A stretch of DNA of 64,000 nt from Unio delphinus (Eukaryota; Mollusca; Bivalvia; Unionida; Unionidae). The DNA lies in the NCBI GenBank assembly GCA_029339505.1, contig JAQISU010000193.1, positions 191,001-255,000 on the forward strand, in the 5' to 3' direction. Below, in pieces: positions 1-11,799 of this stretch. Position 1 is the stretch's first letter. Each line of letters begins with the position of its first letter. A program made the translations under genes and the position numbers. The notes beneath the pieces are model-generated. The model did no database searches and was not told the origin of the DNA. It saw only the letters and a program-made list of their open reading frames with translations.

Positions 1-740
1 CAGGTATGCATTCATTAACCTAATTCTGAGAGTGTTACATGAAACATTCACTTGGAGAATTCAGCACTAATTAAGGGTCTTACATACATGGATGAAAAAG
101 TCCATAACATCTGTGTTCAAGGGCTAAAGGTACTGTAAAAATACCTATTTGACTTAATTTTCACTCCTCAGGCCATAAGGTTAAGTAACTTTACATTTTT
201 GACCTGTATAAACCTTCATCCTTCCATCCTTTAACAATTACATTTTTATCACTCTATCATCCATATATTTGATTTAATTTTAAGTAAAGCACGGAATATG
301 AGCTTTTTTCTAGATTTCAGACTAATTCAACACACACTATAATAAAAGCATATTAAGAAGGTGATCTTGCATGCAATTAGCTGAGCTTCTTACCAATAAT
401 AAAGAAATATTTTTTAGTTTTTATAAAACTTGCAGTACAGGTTTATATGATGAAGATTTCAACAGTTTAGTAAGATTGATATCCATTCATAGTAATTATT
501 TGATCTTGCATCTGACTGAACCAGTTATCACACTAACGGTCGTATTTGTACATGTTTGTAAGTTTTATTAAACATGGAATATAAGCTTATATTACGAGGT
601 CTCAACTGAAGTGGCAACTAGTTGCACAAGTTTGTAACCACTTTATTTATGATTTGATTTGATGAATATTGAGAAATGGGCTATCATCATGAAGATGTCA
701 AGTGTATTTTATTAAGAGCAAGGTCAAATTATATAGTAAT
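1..740. other. No gene seen
   Basis: AT-rich sequence with only short chance open frames. No splice-bounded exon, repeat or element was recognised. Confidence 0.5.
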
Positions 741-744
741 GAAG

Positions 745-955
745 TGATCTGGCTTCATGTCACAAATACATAGCTTAATGTCCCACCCAGTAACATTATT
801 CTGACAAGAGGCCAACAAGTCCTAGCACTAACTTCTTAATGCTGAGTGCCAGGCAGTAACATTTTTATAAGTCTTTGGCATAACTCAGCTGGGGATCAAA
901 CCCACGACCTTCCACATCCAAGGTGGATGCTCTAACCACTAGGCCACCAAAGCAG
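745..955 (-). mobile_element. tRNA-derived SINE
   Basis: Read on the minus strand, the segment starts with a tRNA-like head near 950: an A-box-like GGCCTAGTGGTTAGAGC and a B-box-like GGGTTTGATCC about 30 bases on. A non-tRNA body follows, with the blocks CTGGCACTCAGCATTAAG and AATGTTACTGGGTGGG. RNA polymerase III boxes joined to a unique body are the layout of a SINE. I recall similar head and body sequences from mollusc SINEs, but that was not checked. The head folds less well than a real tRNA gene would, so a functional tRNA is unlikely. Confidence 0.7.
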
Positions 956-1618
956 TCTACCAAAGACTTTTAAAAGTAATACAACATAGTAGATCAAGTT
1001 AAGAAAAGAATCTTGATTGTAAATTTTCCAACTAAATTGCAATGTAATTTGAACATTATTTTTTTTTAATATTAATTTCTTCTATTGTAACAGTAAAACA
1101 ATCATTCAAAAGACTTGCTTAATTTAGTTTAGAAAACAAATAAATTTCATTTAAAACTACTGACCAAAATTTTTCAGGTATACACAACCCAACAAGCATC
1201 ATATGGACATCAAGCTGACCATACAGACAGAAGAAAATATAAAGTTGGGGAATGTACTCTAAGCAATCATTCAAATCAGTAAGGTCTAGGAAGTTGCAAC
1301 CACTGAGGGTACACTTGGAATATACTATGCAAAGTAATGTAAGGTGTCAGTTACATAGTTTAAACACCTGAGCACATCAGTCAATAATATTATACCTGGG
1401 ACTTTGAACCTCCTTCTTCAAGAAGATTGCCATTAGCCATAACAAGATTTATATTAAAAAAGATCTTTTATGCTAAAGTATATATTGTTTTATAAACAAA
1501 GAAACATTCCATAGGCATTGCTCTTTCAAATAAAGCAGAAAAGATATTTTCATTTTACATTGAAATAAAACACCAATCTGGCGCTACAAATTATTCTGGT
1601 GTTTTTCATATGGATATA

Positions 1619-1796
1619 CAGTGAAACCTGTCTTGAATGACCACTGTGATGTGAGACCACCTGTCTTGAGAGACCATATTCTCAATGCACAAATTTAATG
1701 ATTATATAGCATCATGACCTGTTATGAGAGACCACTTGTCTTGAGAGACAATAATTTTATGGCAGAAAGGGTGGTCTTTCAAGACAGGTTCTAGTG
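1619..1796. mobile_element. Tc1/mariner-type MITE, 178 bp
   Basis: The ends are imperfect terminal inverted repeats (left CAGTGAAACCTGTCTTGAA, right the complement of CACTAGAACCTGTCTTGAA), 22 of 26 bases matching. TA dinucleotides flank both sides (1617-1618 and 1797-1798). The interior repeats a short GAGACCACTTGTCTTGAGAG-like block and has no coding capacity. TA target duplication, short inverted ends and small size fit a non-autonomous Tc1/mariner derivative. Confidence 0.7.
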
Positions 1797-1989
1797 TAAT
1801 ATTATTAAAATTTTTATGTACAATGTACATCATTTCAGTCATATGATAAATATAATAAATATTTTGTGTATTTAATCATTTTGTTCTAATATTTTGCTGT
1901 TCTCTTGATTTTATATGCATCCATCTTCCTATTGGTCTATCTCTCTTGTTAAATACTTGGTATAAAATTTAGGTTTTACAGTTTTTGCA

Positions 1990-2697
1990 AAACTTCTAGT
2001 ATGATTATAGCCTCCCTACCAATGTCAATAATGAAAACTGTTGGTGTGATAAAAATGCACAGAAATAGTTATTTCATTTACTGATTTATAATTTCTAACC
2101 CAACTGTGACCAGGAATGTCCTAGCACTGTCATTGTCTGTGGATTGTGCTTAATATACTTTCCTTGCTAACACTGTGTCATGTTATGCATACAATGTACT
2201 ATGGGCGAGTCGATTTTCCTCTGACAGCAGAGCGACATAGTTCATCCTGTTTGGTAACTGCCAGATAATTCCACAAATTACCATAAGGTTGAGAGTTATA
2301 GCACATTGCACAATTGTACATAGAAATTAAACCACTAGTTAAATCCATGTGAAATGTAAATTTGTAGTTGTCGTTCTTTTCCATCATTTGACATTGTAGA
2401 TATCAGAATTAGATTAGCATAGTATGTACATTCTATGTATATACACATGTAGTTTTGCGTCCACCTCTTTGCTGAAAACAGACTTGTCCAGAAACTGGAA
2501 GTAACCAAACCAGCAAGGTAGTATTTTACTCTGAAAATTTCTGTTTGAGAAAACACATGCAGTCTCCCTGGTCATAATACGTTTGAAAGTATAAATCAAT
2601 AAATTAAGTGACCAAGTTCTAAATTTTGAAAATTTAATTTATGGTTGTTTTTAAACAAAACTGGAGGGTACAAACAAATGCTGATGTATATTCAGAC
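1990..2697. mobile_element. Decayed copy of long-TIR MITE family
   Basis: Diverged relative of the element at 26109-26657. Shared blocks include TGATTTATAATTTCTAACCC (from about 2081), CTTGTCCAGAAACT (about 2482) and GGTACAAACAAATG near the right end, in the same order. The left terminal repeat is badly worn. About 175 bp at 2281-2455 are absent from the other copy and look like a later insertion. No coding capacity. Confidence 0.6.
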
Positions 2698-3099
2698 TAT
2701 AGGAAGAGCTATATGAAGGGAAATAAATCAGTTTAGGAGCTTATGTAGATTGCCTTCAAAGTATTTATCAAATATTTACCAAAAGAATCCAAAAAAACAG
2801 TCTTCATTACAAGATAACAATTTAGTACCGGTAGTAAGTAATATAAAACATTGTTTTGAAATGTGTCACGTTCATTTACTTTGCTCTGTTTTAGCTATGA
2901 CTGCTATGACAAAAATGAATTTTTGTATTTACTCATATTTCAAAACTCTTGGGATCTTAAAAATATAGTATACAAAATTTCTCTTTGGAAGCCATCCATG
3001 GTGATCATGACCAGTGAACCTACATGCATTTCCCAAACTTTGTTCAAGCTCATATTTATCCAATACTGCATTTACTCCATATGAGTGATTTAGCCATAC
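2698..3099. other. No gene seen
   Basis: Short overlapping chance frames only. No recognised motif or splice-bounded exon. Confidence 0.4.
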
Positions 3100-3640
3100 A
3101 TGTAGCCAAATTTGGATATCTAATAGTTATTACTGTAGGTTATACAAAAGAAAACATTTCAGGCAATGACCAACAATGTTATAAGCTTACATTTACACAA
3201 CAGTAGGGAATGAAACACTGAGGAGGATGGCCAAATATGGCTAATTATAGAGCTTTTAAATTATAACAGCCATACATGCAGCTGTTTTGAAAAGCTGTTG
3301 CTGACACTAGCCAAATTTTGCTAAAAGGTCATTAGTTGTGCACCAGCCTCACTGAGCCTGGCAACAGGAATCCTTAGCCAAATTTTGGCTAAGGATACAT
3401 GAATCTAAGATTTGGCTTCTGCCTAAAGGTCATACAATACATCATGGAAAGGGACAATATTGCAGTTAGCCAAATTTTGGCTAATCATAGTTACCTAGAG
3501 TTTGATCTTTTGCAGCCATACATGGGGGTTATACTAAAAGACACTAGCAAAATTTTGGCTAATTTTTCCAAAATTTGGTTCCTATCCTAAGGGTGTGAAG
3601 AACAACTTTGTAGGAATTAGCCAAATTTTGGCTAATTTAA
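3100..3640. repeat. Seven spaced copies of a near-palindrome
   Basis: The motif TAGCCAAATTTTGGCTA, a near-perfect palindrome, or a close variant occurs at about 3103, 3229, 3308, 3375, 3467, 3545 and 3618. Spacing is roughly 70-125 bp. The sequence between copies is only weakly alike. This could be the worn remains of a minisatellite whose palindromic core has been kept, or a cluster of binding sites. Confidence 0.65.
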
Positions 3641-3834
3641 AACCTGCCTAGCCCCTCCAATATAGTCAAGCTATTGAATAGTGATAGACCATATATTGAT
3701 CAAAAGCACTTCCAAGACTATTATTATATGCCTTTTCTACTTTGGGTTAAGAGATTTTAGCCCACAGCAGAGACCTGATTTGAGTAAATGGAAAAGCTCA
3801 AGTGAAATCGGAAGCTGTTAACTATAGAATATCT

Positions 3835-5175
3835 GAGTGACATTGAGAAAGATGTTTAGCCACTATAGAATATCTTTATGACTTGAAAATGATTTCCAGC
3901 CACTTCAGAATATCTGACTTGAGAAGGATGTCTTGCCACTATAGAAAATGTCTGACTTGAGAAGGATGTCTAGCCACTATAGAATATGTCTGACTTGTGA
4001 AGGATATCTAGCCACTATAGACTATATGTCTGACTAGAGAAGGATGTCTAGCCACTATAGAATGCTTGTCTGACTTGAGAAAGATGTATAACAACTATAT
4101 ATCTCTGACTAGAGAAAGATGTCTAGCCATTATATAATAAATATCTGACATCAGAAGGATGTCTAGCCACAAAAGAATATATGTCTGATTAGAGTAGGAT
4201 GTCTAGCCACTTTATAATATGTCTGACTTGAGAAGGAGGTCCAGCCACTTCAGAATATCTGAGTTGAGAAGGATGTCTACCCACAACAGAATATGTCTGA
4301 CTTGAGAAGGATGTCTAGTCACTACATAATATATGTCTGAGTAGAGAAGGATGTCTAGCTACCATAGCATATATGTTTGAATTGAGAAGGATCTCTAGCC
4401 ACAAGAGAATATGTCTGACTAGAAAAGGATGTGTAGCCACTATAGACTATATGTCTGACTTGAGAAGGATGTCTAACCACTAAATATTATATGTCTGACT
4501 TGAGAAGGATGTCTAGCCACTATATAATATGTCTAACTAAAGAAGGATGTCTAGCCACTATATATTATCTGTCTGACTAGAGAAGTATGTCTACCCACTA
4601 TAGAAGATAGGTCTGACTAGATATGATGTCTTGCCACTACAGAATATATGTCTGACTTGAGAAGTATGTCCATTCACTATATAATATCTGTCTGACTTGA
4701 GAAGGATGTCCAGACACTTCAGAATATCTGTCCAACTTGAGAAGGATATGATGCCACTACAGAATATCAGACTTGAGAAGGATGTCCATCCACTATAGAA
4801 TATATGTCTGCCTTGAGGAGGATGTCTATCCACTACAGAATATGTGAATTGAGAAGGATATGATGCAACTGCAGAATATCTGTCTAACTTTAGAAGGATG
4901 TCTAGTCACTTCAGAATATGTGTGACTTGAGAAGGATATGATGCCACTACAGAATATCTGTCTGACTTGAGAAGGATGTCTACCCACTTCACAATATGTG
5001 TTACTTGAGAAGGATATGATGCCACTATACAATCTGTCTCACTAGAGAAGGATGTCGAGCCACTTTAGAATATGTGACTTTTGAGAAGGATGTCCAGCCA
5101 CTTCAGAATATCTGTCTGACTTGAGAAAAATGTTATGCCACTGTAGAATATGTCTCACTTGAAAAATATATCTAC
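3835..5175. repeat. Minisatellite, unit about 38 bp, about 35 copies
   Basis: Head-to-tail copies of a unit close to GACTTGAGAAGGATGTC followed by TAGCCACTATAGAATATGTCT. Units differ by substitutions and small length changes. Minus-strand open frames of up to 80 codons inside it are by-products of the repeat period. Confidence 0.95.
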
Positions 5176-5222
5176 GGAGCTATAAAGACGAATTAAGCAA
5201 GTTAGTTTTATTTTATCAGATC

Positions 5223-5540
5223 ATGCATTTTGTTGATAACCACTGTCCAGTCCTAGTCATTCAACCTTGCATATACAGACATCATGTCCGGGACTGGGCT
5301 GGATCAAGTGTCACTCTGGCAATCATTATTATGAAACGTAAAGGCAATCCAGTGGACATTAATATAGTGTTTGGACTTAATCTCATTATATTGAAAACGA
5401 AACATGCCAATTCAGACGGCTATGGCAAAACACAAAATTTATATCTGTCCGAAACAAATTATCGAACATATTTATTTGGAAAACCTGGCACCTTTTGTTA
5501 TCAAGTATACTACAGCACTCCAAGTACCACCATTTTGTAG
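5223..5540 (+). CDS. Unidentified 105-codon open frame
   Basis: ATG-initiated frame of 105 codons ending in TAG, between the minisatellite and a GA microsatellite. Amino acid composition is fairly balanced (several Trp, Cys, His and Gly), unlike the low-complexity frames nearby. There is no recognisable domain, signal peptide or splice context, and a second overlapping frame of 64 codons is also open. It may be chance. Confidence 0.12.
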   Translation: MHFVDNHCPVLVIQPCIYRHHVRDWAGSSVTLAIIIMKRKGNPVDINIVFGLNLIILKTKHANSDGYGKTQNLYLSETNYRTYLFGKPGTFCYQVYYSTPSTTIL

Positions 5541-5624
5541 CCAAGGGGCAGCTGATTTTAAACGTTTAGTTTTTGTAATTCAAATTAGTATGTTCTGACA
5601 CTATAATACATGTAATTTGTTTGC

Positions 5625-5626
<2 letters not shown>

Positions 5627-5704
<78 letters not shown>

Positions 5705-5716
5705 GAGACAGAGAGC
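5627..5716. repeat. (GA)n microsatellite
   Basis: About 90 bp of nearly pure GA repeat with a few A or C interruptions. Confidence 0.97.
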
Positions 5717-6469
5717 AGTAATCAGATAATGCGAATAAGTAGCACAGTCTTCAGTTAAGGCAAATGAAAGAGGAATTACAGAGGCCCTAGTGGACATGAA
5801 ATAATTCATCTGGCTCAAAAAACGTTACTAATACCCCTTTCACTAAGCCGGTATATGTAGTATTGTAAGAACACAACCAAGTGAAATTGCTCTCAAACGA
5901 AACCATGTTCATTTTACCAATTGTACTCATTAGTGGTTAGTGTGTAACTGCGTATATGATGATATAAACCCATGTAACAAATGTATGATATATAGATCTA
6001 GGCTGCTAGCCATTTCATCTAATACGATACCATTTGTCTCATTAATATAACCTATATTTGAAGTTTGAAGAAAATCTGAAAAATGTGTTTTGAAGTGTGA
6101 TATCAAGCTCAGACAGTCAAATGAAAGAAGAGCTCATTAATTTGTGTAGATGCTGTTCATGTTTGATAATTGTTCATGATCTTCATGACATAATATCATT
6201 TTCCCATTTTGAACTAATAGATCCATAGGTATGGATTCTTCATTGTTATATAATTCAGCCAAATTAATACAAATTCACCTCATCAATATGGATGGCTGTT
6301 CTTCCTCTTTACTTTGATGATATAAGCTCATTGTTCCAATGTTGATCAATTATCACATTAGAAATATGGCTTTCAGAGGCTTACAATCCCAGCAATTTAT
6401 ATACAAGACCACCTGAATAATCTGTATAAATCTTGTTCATATCTATCAGCTGCGCCTCTCATGCCATAA
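5717..6469. other. No gene seen
   Basis: AT-rich spacer between the GA microsatellite and the next minisatellite. Nothing recognised. Confidence 0.4.
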
Positions 6470-8582
6470 TGATGGACCAAAACGTAGGTCTGGTATTGTA
6501 ATATAAACATGCCACACTAATCATGGCCAACCCATATGCCTGGCATTGTAATCTATACATGCCATACTAATCATGGCCAACATGTAGGCCTGGTATTGTA
6601 ATACAAACATGCCACACTACTCATAGTCAGCCATGTATTCCTGGCATTTTAATCCAAGCATGATGTACCAATCATAGGTCAAACATGTAAGCCTAGAATT
6701 GCAATCTAAATATACCATACAAATCAAACTCGTAGGGATGTCATTGTAATCAAAACATGCCACACTCAGAATGAACCAACACATAGGTCTGGGATAGTAA
6801 TCTATACATGCCATACAAATCATGGCCAGCACATAGGCCTAGGATTGTAATAATATAAACATGCAAAAAAATCATGGCCATCACAAAGGCCTGGCATTGT
6901 AATCTATACATGCCACACAAATCATGGCCAACACATAGGCCTGGGATTGTAATAGTATAAAAAAGCAAAAAAATCATGGCCATCACATAGGCCTGGCATT
7001 GTAATCTATACATGCCGCACAAATCATAACCAACACATTGGCAAGGCATTGTAATAATATAAACATGCCACACAAATCATGGCCAACACATACGCCTGGC
7101 ATTGTAATCCATACATGCCATACAAATCATGGCCAACACTTAAGCCTGGCATTGTAATCTATTCATGCCATACAAATCATGACTAACACGTAGGCCTGGT
7201 ATTGTAATATAACCTTCCACAATAATCATAGTCAGCCATGTATTCCTGGCATTTTAATCTAAGCATGATGTACCAATCATGGGTCAAACATGTAGACCTA
7301 GAATTGTAATATAAATTTACCATAGAAATCAAACTAGTAGGCATGTCATTGTAATCAAAACATGCCACACTCAGAATGAACCAAGACATAGGTCTGGGAT
7401 AGTAATCTATACATGCCATACAAATCATGGCCAACACATAGGCATGGCATTGTAATCTATTCATGCCATACAAATCATGGCCAATACTTAGGCCTGGCAT
7501 TGTAATATATACATGCCATACAAATCACGACCAACACATAGGCCTAGGATTGTAATAATATAAACATGCACAAAAAATCATGGCCAACACATAGGCCTGG
7601 CATTGTAATCTATACATGCCATACAAATCATGGCCAACACAAAGGCCTAGGATTGTAATAATATAAACATGCAAAAGAAATCATGGCCATCACATAGGCC
7701 TGGCATTGTAATCTATACATGCCACACAAATCATGACCAACACATTGGCATGGAATTGTAATAATATAAACATGGCACACATATAATGGCCAACACATAG
7801 GCCATGCATTGTAATATATTCATGCCATACAAATCATGACCAACACTTATGCCTGGCATTGTAATCTATACATGCCATACAAATCATGGCCAGCACATAT
7901 GCCTGGTATTGTAATCTATATATGCCATACAAATCATGGCCAGCTTACAGGAGTAGCATTGTAATCTATATGTTCCATACAAATTATGGCCAGCCTACAG
8001 GACTAGCATTGTAATCTATACATTCCTTACAAATCATGGCCAACACTTATGCCTGGTATTGTAATCTATACATGCCATACAAATCATGGCCAACACATAT
8101 GCCTGGTATTGTAATTTATATATGCCATACAAATCATGGCCAACGCATAGGCCTGGTATTGTAATCTATATATGCCATAGAAATCATGGCCAACACATAG
8201 GCCTGGTATTATTATATATACATGCCATACAAATCACGACCAGCCTACAGGACTAGCATTGCAATCTATACATGCCATACAAATCATTAACAACACATAG
8301 GCCTGGCATTGTAACCTATACATGCCATACAAATCATGACTAACACATAGGCTTGGTATACTAATCTATACATGCCATATAAATCATGGCACACACATAG
8401 GCCTGGCATTTTAATCTATATATGCCACACAAATCATGACCAACACATAGGTATAGCATTGTAATGTAAAGATGCCATACAAATCATGGCCAACACATAG
8501 GACTAGCATTGTAATAGAAACATGCCATACAAATCAGGGGGCAAAACTGTATTACTGGCATTATGATCTAAACATGGCACAC
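6470..8582. repeat. Minisatellite, unit about 51 bp, with higher-order repeat
   Basis: About 40 tandem units built on AATCATGGCCAACACATAGG, CCTGGCATTGTAATCTATAC and ATGCCATACA. Some units carry a variant with AATAATATAAACATGCAAAA. A distinctive block beginning ATAGTCAGCCATGTATTCC at 6623 recurs at 7228, giving a 605 bp higher-order period of about twelve units. Minus-strand frames rich in MICMACI or CGMYRLQ are repeat by-products. Confidence 0.95.
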
Positions 8583-8609
8583 CTTAAAAAAGTAGCTTCC
8601 CTTCACTAG

Positions 8610-8771
8610 GATACTGATAAATCCAAGAGAGCTGAGATAAAAAAGTCTGTGGAAGATCTTTTTCAGAAAGTGCATAACCTGGTTTACAATGATAAACAGT
8701 TGTTTGCAGAGATAAAGAGAAGGGAACAACCCAAGCAGCTGACAGGAGAGTGCAACGTACATCTGTCACAT
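8610..8771 (+). CDS. Putative internal exon, TRIM-like coiled coil
   Basis: A pyrimidine-rich acceptor (CTTCCCTTCACTAG) precedes exactly 54 open codons. A possible donor follows (CACAT, then GTAAAG). The exon is 162 bp, phase 0 at both ends. The peptide is strongly charged and helical-looking, with DKSKRAEIKKSVEDLFQKV and QLFAEIKRREQPKQLTGE, like the coiled-coil region after the B-box in TRIM proteins. An in-frame stop lies just before the acceptor, so splicing is needed. An NHL-repeat pseudogene on the same strand starts at 27559; whether the two were one gene cannot be told. Function is inferred from composition only. Confidence 0.35.
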
Positions 8772-9485
8772 GTAAAGATTACTATTTTATGTACCAACTG
8801 AACATACATCTTGCAATTAAAATGGGACAATACGGTATATGAAAATGTACTATATTCGTGTAAATATAAACTGTTTATGTCATTCTGAAGTTGCTATCTT
8901 ATGACTTTCGCATTTGCCGAGAGCAACCAGTTAACTATTTCAACTCACCAGTTCTGAATTTTGAATTTTGTTCACTAAATGCCATGCAACATTTTTGTCA
9001 GATAAGCAACCATTCTTTTTAACTGACAAATCCGCAAGCTACTGACCAAGATGATGTCAATAAATACTCATACATTATTCCAATGGAATACTGAATACGC
9101 TCAAACTGAGATCTGCTAGATTTAACGTACATTAATGCGGTAGTTATAAGTTTACGCGACTACAAAGTTGCTTGTTTAAATGATGGCGTGTAATTCCGGC
9201 CGATTGATGTAATTCACACCGTTTTAATTTTTGTTCAATTTCCACTAACACAAAACACATTTGCAACAGTGGTTACATTTTTCAAAAAACTCTTTGGTGA
9301 TAAAACTAAAGTAGCCAGTCGAAGTAGTAAGCATTGTTTGGAATTCACTTGATATACTAACGCATATAGTTCAGTATTGGTGGGTTCAATGTTCTGTTTA
9401 TTTTATGCACATTGTTTGTACCATTCTCTTGTAACAGTCAGTCGTTCTTGTATGAAACCGATAAAGACAGTTCAATGTTGAATAG
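8772..9485. other. No gene seen
   Basis: Non-repetitive AT-rich DNA after the putative exon. No convincing follow-on exon was found. Confidence 0.4.
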
Positions 9486-9735
9486 GGGGCCCCGAGTGGC
9501 CTAAAGCGCTCTCCGTTACGGATCACTGCCATCTCACCTCTGTCTGCGTTTGTTCGAGTCTAAGATTCGACTAATGTAGCTATGTGAGAAAGCGTGCCAG
9601 TAGCTTCTCGTGGGTAGTGGTTCTTTTCGGGGGTTTTCCCGGGTTCTTCCTCAACCAGTAATACTGCCCGCCATGTATAGTTTATCGTGTGCAAAAAATG
9701 GCGTTAAAACCAAAAGAACAACAACAACAATATTG
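9486..9735 (+). mobile_element. tRNA-derived SINE with (AAC)n tail
   Basis: The head has an A-box-like CCGAGTGGCCTAAAGCGC and a B-box-like TTGTTCGAGTC. A body follows containing TATGTGAGAAAGC and a GGGTTTTCCCGGGTT segment. It ends in GGCGTTAAAACCAAAAG plus an AAC-repeat tail. This is the pol III promoter, body and A-rich tail order of a SINE. A diverged partial relative lies at 49470-49590. Confidence 0.75.
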
Positions 9736-9998
9736 CATAGGCTTTATTTTCTTCAAAAAGTATGGGCAGCCCTAAAATTTCGTTGCTAAGAATTTTATCA
9801 AAACTCGTTTAATTGACCAGATGAGTAAGCCAATATGCCGATAACAACATCATTGACATAATGTGTTAACAAAACTGTAAAAACAATAACATATTTTCAT
9901 ATCCACCTGACCTTTAAAAGAACAATGGAGGCAAAAAAAAATCAAGAATGTAAGAATCTAAATAGAATCGACAGACACACAATAAAGGTAATTATTAC

Positions 9999-10056
9999 CT
10001 GGCTTCCAAATAACAATGCCGGACTCTAGATCTCTGAAATGTAGAACCTTCATCCA
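9999..10056 (-). CDS. Putative exon of unidentified gene (GMP-PDE-delta/UNC119-like?)
   Basis: On the minus strand an acceptor (GGTTTTCAG) precedes 58 open bases, followed by a strong donor (CCAG, then GTAATAATT). It starts in phase 0 and ends in phase 1, reading WMKVLHFRDLESGIVIWK. The pattern of an aromatic residue, RD, a two-residue spacer and G before alternating hydrophobics resembles the first strands of the PDE6D/UNC119 lipid-binding fold (RDAETG in PDE6D, RDxxSG in UNC119). The match is short and the identity is a guess. Phase fits the exon at 11058-11167, or its copy at 14203-14312, as the preceding exon. Following exons were not found. Confidence 0.4.
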
Positions 10057-10107
10057 CTGAAAACCGTTCCTAAATAATCTAAACTTTGTGACTTTGACCG
10101 TTGATCA

Positions 10108-11211
10108 TTTCGGAATCAATTCTAATAGTTTTGAACTTCTGGATGTATAAGAATTATATAATCCAAAATGTCTTTGAGTGAATCATAGATACTTCCAAAA
10201 TAGTGTTTTAGCCCAAGACGTCGATGAGCATTTTGTAATTCTGATAAATAACTTAAATTAAGAATTCTTTTCAAATTATATACGAACACATTTAAAATGA
10301 TCCCAAATGCAGGCCTTAAAACAAGAATCAAGACCTTGTTTACATAACCTTTTTTTATACAATCTATCACGTGACAAATGACATTATACAATGCCATGGT
10401 TTCCGTCGTTGTGAGTCATTTCTAGTGGACAACGTCAAGTAATTGACAAAGATTCCCTTCCACAACATTTGAGTGCCTAAACAATGTTAGGCCTTGAAAT
10501 AAAAACCTGTTCTTTTAAATGACAAGTATATAAAAGTACAATAACGGATACTTGTAATGTACATAGGGTAGTATAAATATTCATAACATATTAAAAAATA
10601 AAAATAAACTAAAAGTTTATTTCAAGTCATTATCATTCGTACAAATTCAGAAATTTAATTTCGTCAAAATAAGCTAATTATCAAGAGTCTCTTACAAGAA
10701 GTTAGTGGCAAGGTAAATTTGCTTATCTTTATCAGGTATAAAATCATTTTAATTAAAACAAAATAGAAAAACGTATAGGATGATGATTTACCAATATATC
10801 GAGCTAGGAATTTTTTTTGTATTATAGCACAATAACGCGAATTTAGTTGATTGACACTAATGAACATGGCTAGATAACGATGAAATCGATATATATATAT
10901 ATAAAGTACTTCATTTTGAGGGATATTGTACTTAAACTATTGCAGTACATTTGTGGTCTGAATAAGTTTTTTTGGCATAGCTATAAATAGCTGCATATAG
11001 CAAAACACGACAACTCAGGATGGCTGTCCATAATAAATGAAAACATAAAGTTATTACCTTTTCTGTCTGTGTAAGAATCTCCTTACTCACAAGAATCCCT
11101 CTGTCTTGGGCTGGTGGTTTCCTTCTATTTGTTGTACGTACACGTACTTCATAGGACTGGGTGGTTTCTACACAGAGAATATTTATATGTCTTTAACTAG
11201 TATGCACATTT
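10108..11211. repeat. 1,104 bp duplicated segment, copy 1
   Basis: Matches 13253-14356 base for base as far as I could read, except position 10212 (C here, T at 13357). Both ends break sharply, and no terminal inverted repeat is visible. It contains the exon 11058-11167, a short AT microsatellite and otherwise intron-like DNA. The minus-strand frames of 91 and 67 codons inside occur identically in both copies but have no recognisable domain. Confidence 0.97.
11058..11167 (-). CDS. Putative exon of unidentified gene (duplicated exon, copy 1)
   Basis: On the minus strand a pyrimidine-containing acceptor (ATTCTCTGTGTAG) precedes 110 open bases, then a donor (AAAAG, then GTAATAAC). The exon takes one base from the preceding exon and ends in phase 0, matching the phase-0 start of the exon at 9999-10056. 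The peptide includes QSYEVRVRTTNRRKPPAQ and GILVSKEILTQTEK: basic, then helix-like. No family was recognised with confidence. The donor is close to consensus and 36 codons are open, but there is no transcript support. Confidence 0.4.
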
Positions 11212-11799
11212 TGCATGAAATCAACCAAATATTATCAAACGTTCAAGTCATCATATTGCGAAATATCAAATTATTCAGCCAACCACTAACTAGGAAATAT
11301 ATGATATGCCTACAGCACAAATGTACTCCTAACATCACGTGACCTCGATTCAAATCAATGTGTTGTGTACTTTTCCCGAGATAGTTGCTGTTCCGACCAG
11401 GGAATCGACCATGGTTTATGAACAAGAATTCTGCAACATATTGTATATGAACGCTTAATTGATAGAATTCAAATGTAAATGCCATAGACCCAAATGACTT
11501 AAAATAAAACTGTAAAATACATTAATATATAATGCAGTTATACATAACAATATATATTTCTTAAGCCCTTCAAAATGAACAGTATGTCATATCAACAGTA
11601 AAATACACATTTTACGAGCTTCAACCAGCAAGTACTCTTTGTAGTAAGAAAGTATATTGCTCTCTTGAACTTCACATTTGCAACCATTTTCTTTTCTTCA
11701 GTTTTAAGAAAGCATTTAGCCATTTGTTTCTTGAAAAAGCAGTGGAAATAGCCTAATATATGTTTGATAACCTCAAAACCTGATCTTGTATGTAAATGT
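11212..11799. other. No gene seen
   Basis: Unique DNA between the two duplicated segments. Nothing recognised. Confidence 0.4.

Noticed and set aside
878..950. Functional tRNA gene
   Set aside because: Pol III boxes are present, but the sequence continues into a SINE body and the tRNA fold is imperfect.
4591..5032. Two minus-strand frames of 68-80 codons with repeated FCSGIISFSS-like text
   Set aside because: They are translations of the 38 bp minisatellite.
6617..7500. Minus-strand frames of 71-107 codons with repeated CGMYRLQ-like text
   Set aside because: They are translations of the 51 bp minisatellite; the repeated peptides follow the DNA period.
3790..8582. CRISPR-like array
   Set aside because: Repeats are direct and contiguous with no unique spacers, in an evidently eukaryotic genome.
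9486..9560. Functional tRNA gene
   Set aside because: Same reason: a SINE head with degraded arms and an attached body and A-rich tail.
10122..10867. Minus-strand frames of 91 and 67 codons, identical at 13267-14012
   Set aside because: Identity between copies only reflects the recent duplication. No domain, and AT-driven composition; not evidence of coding.
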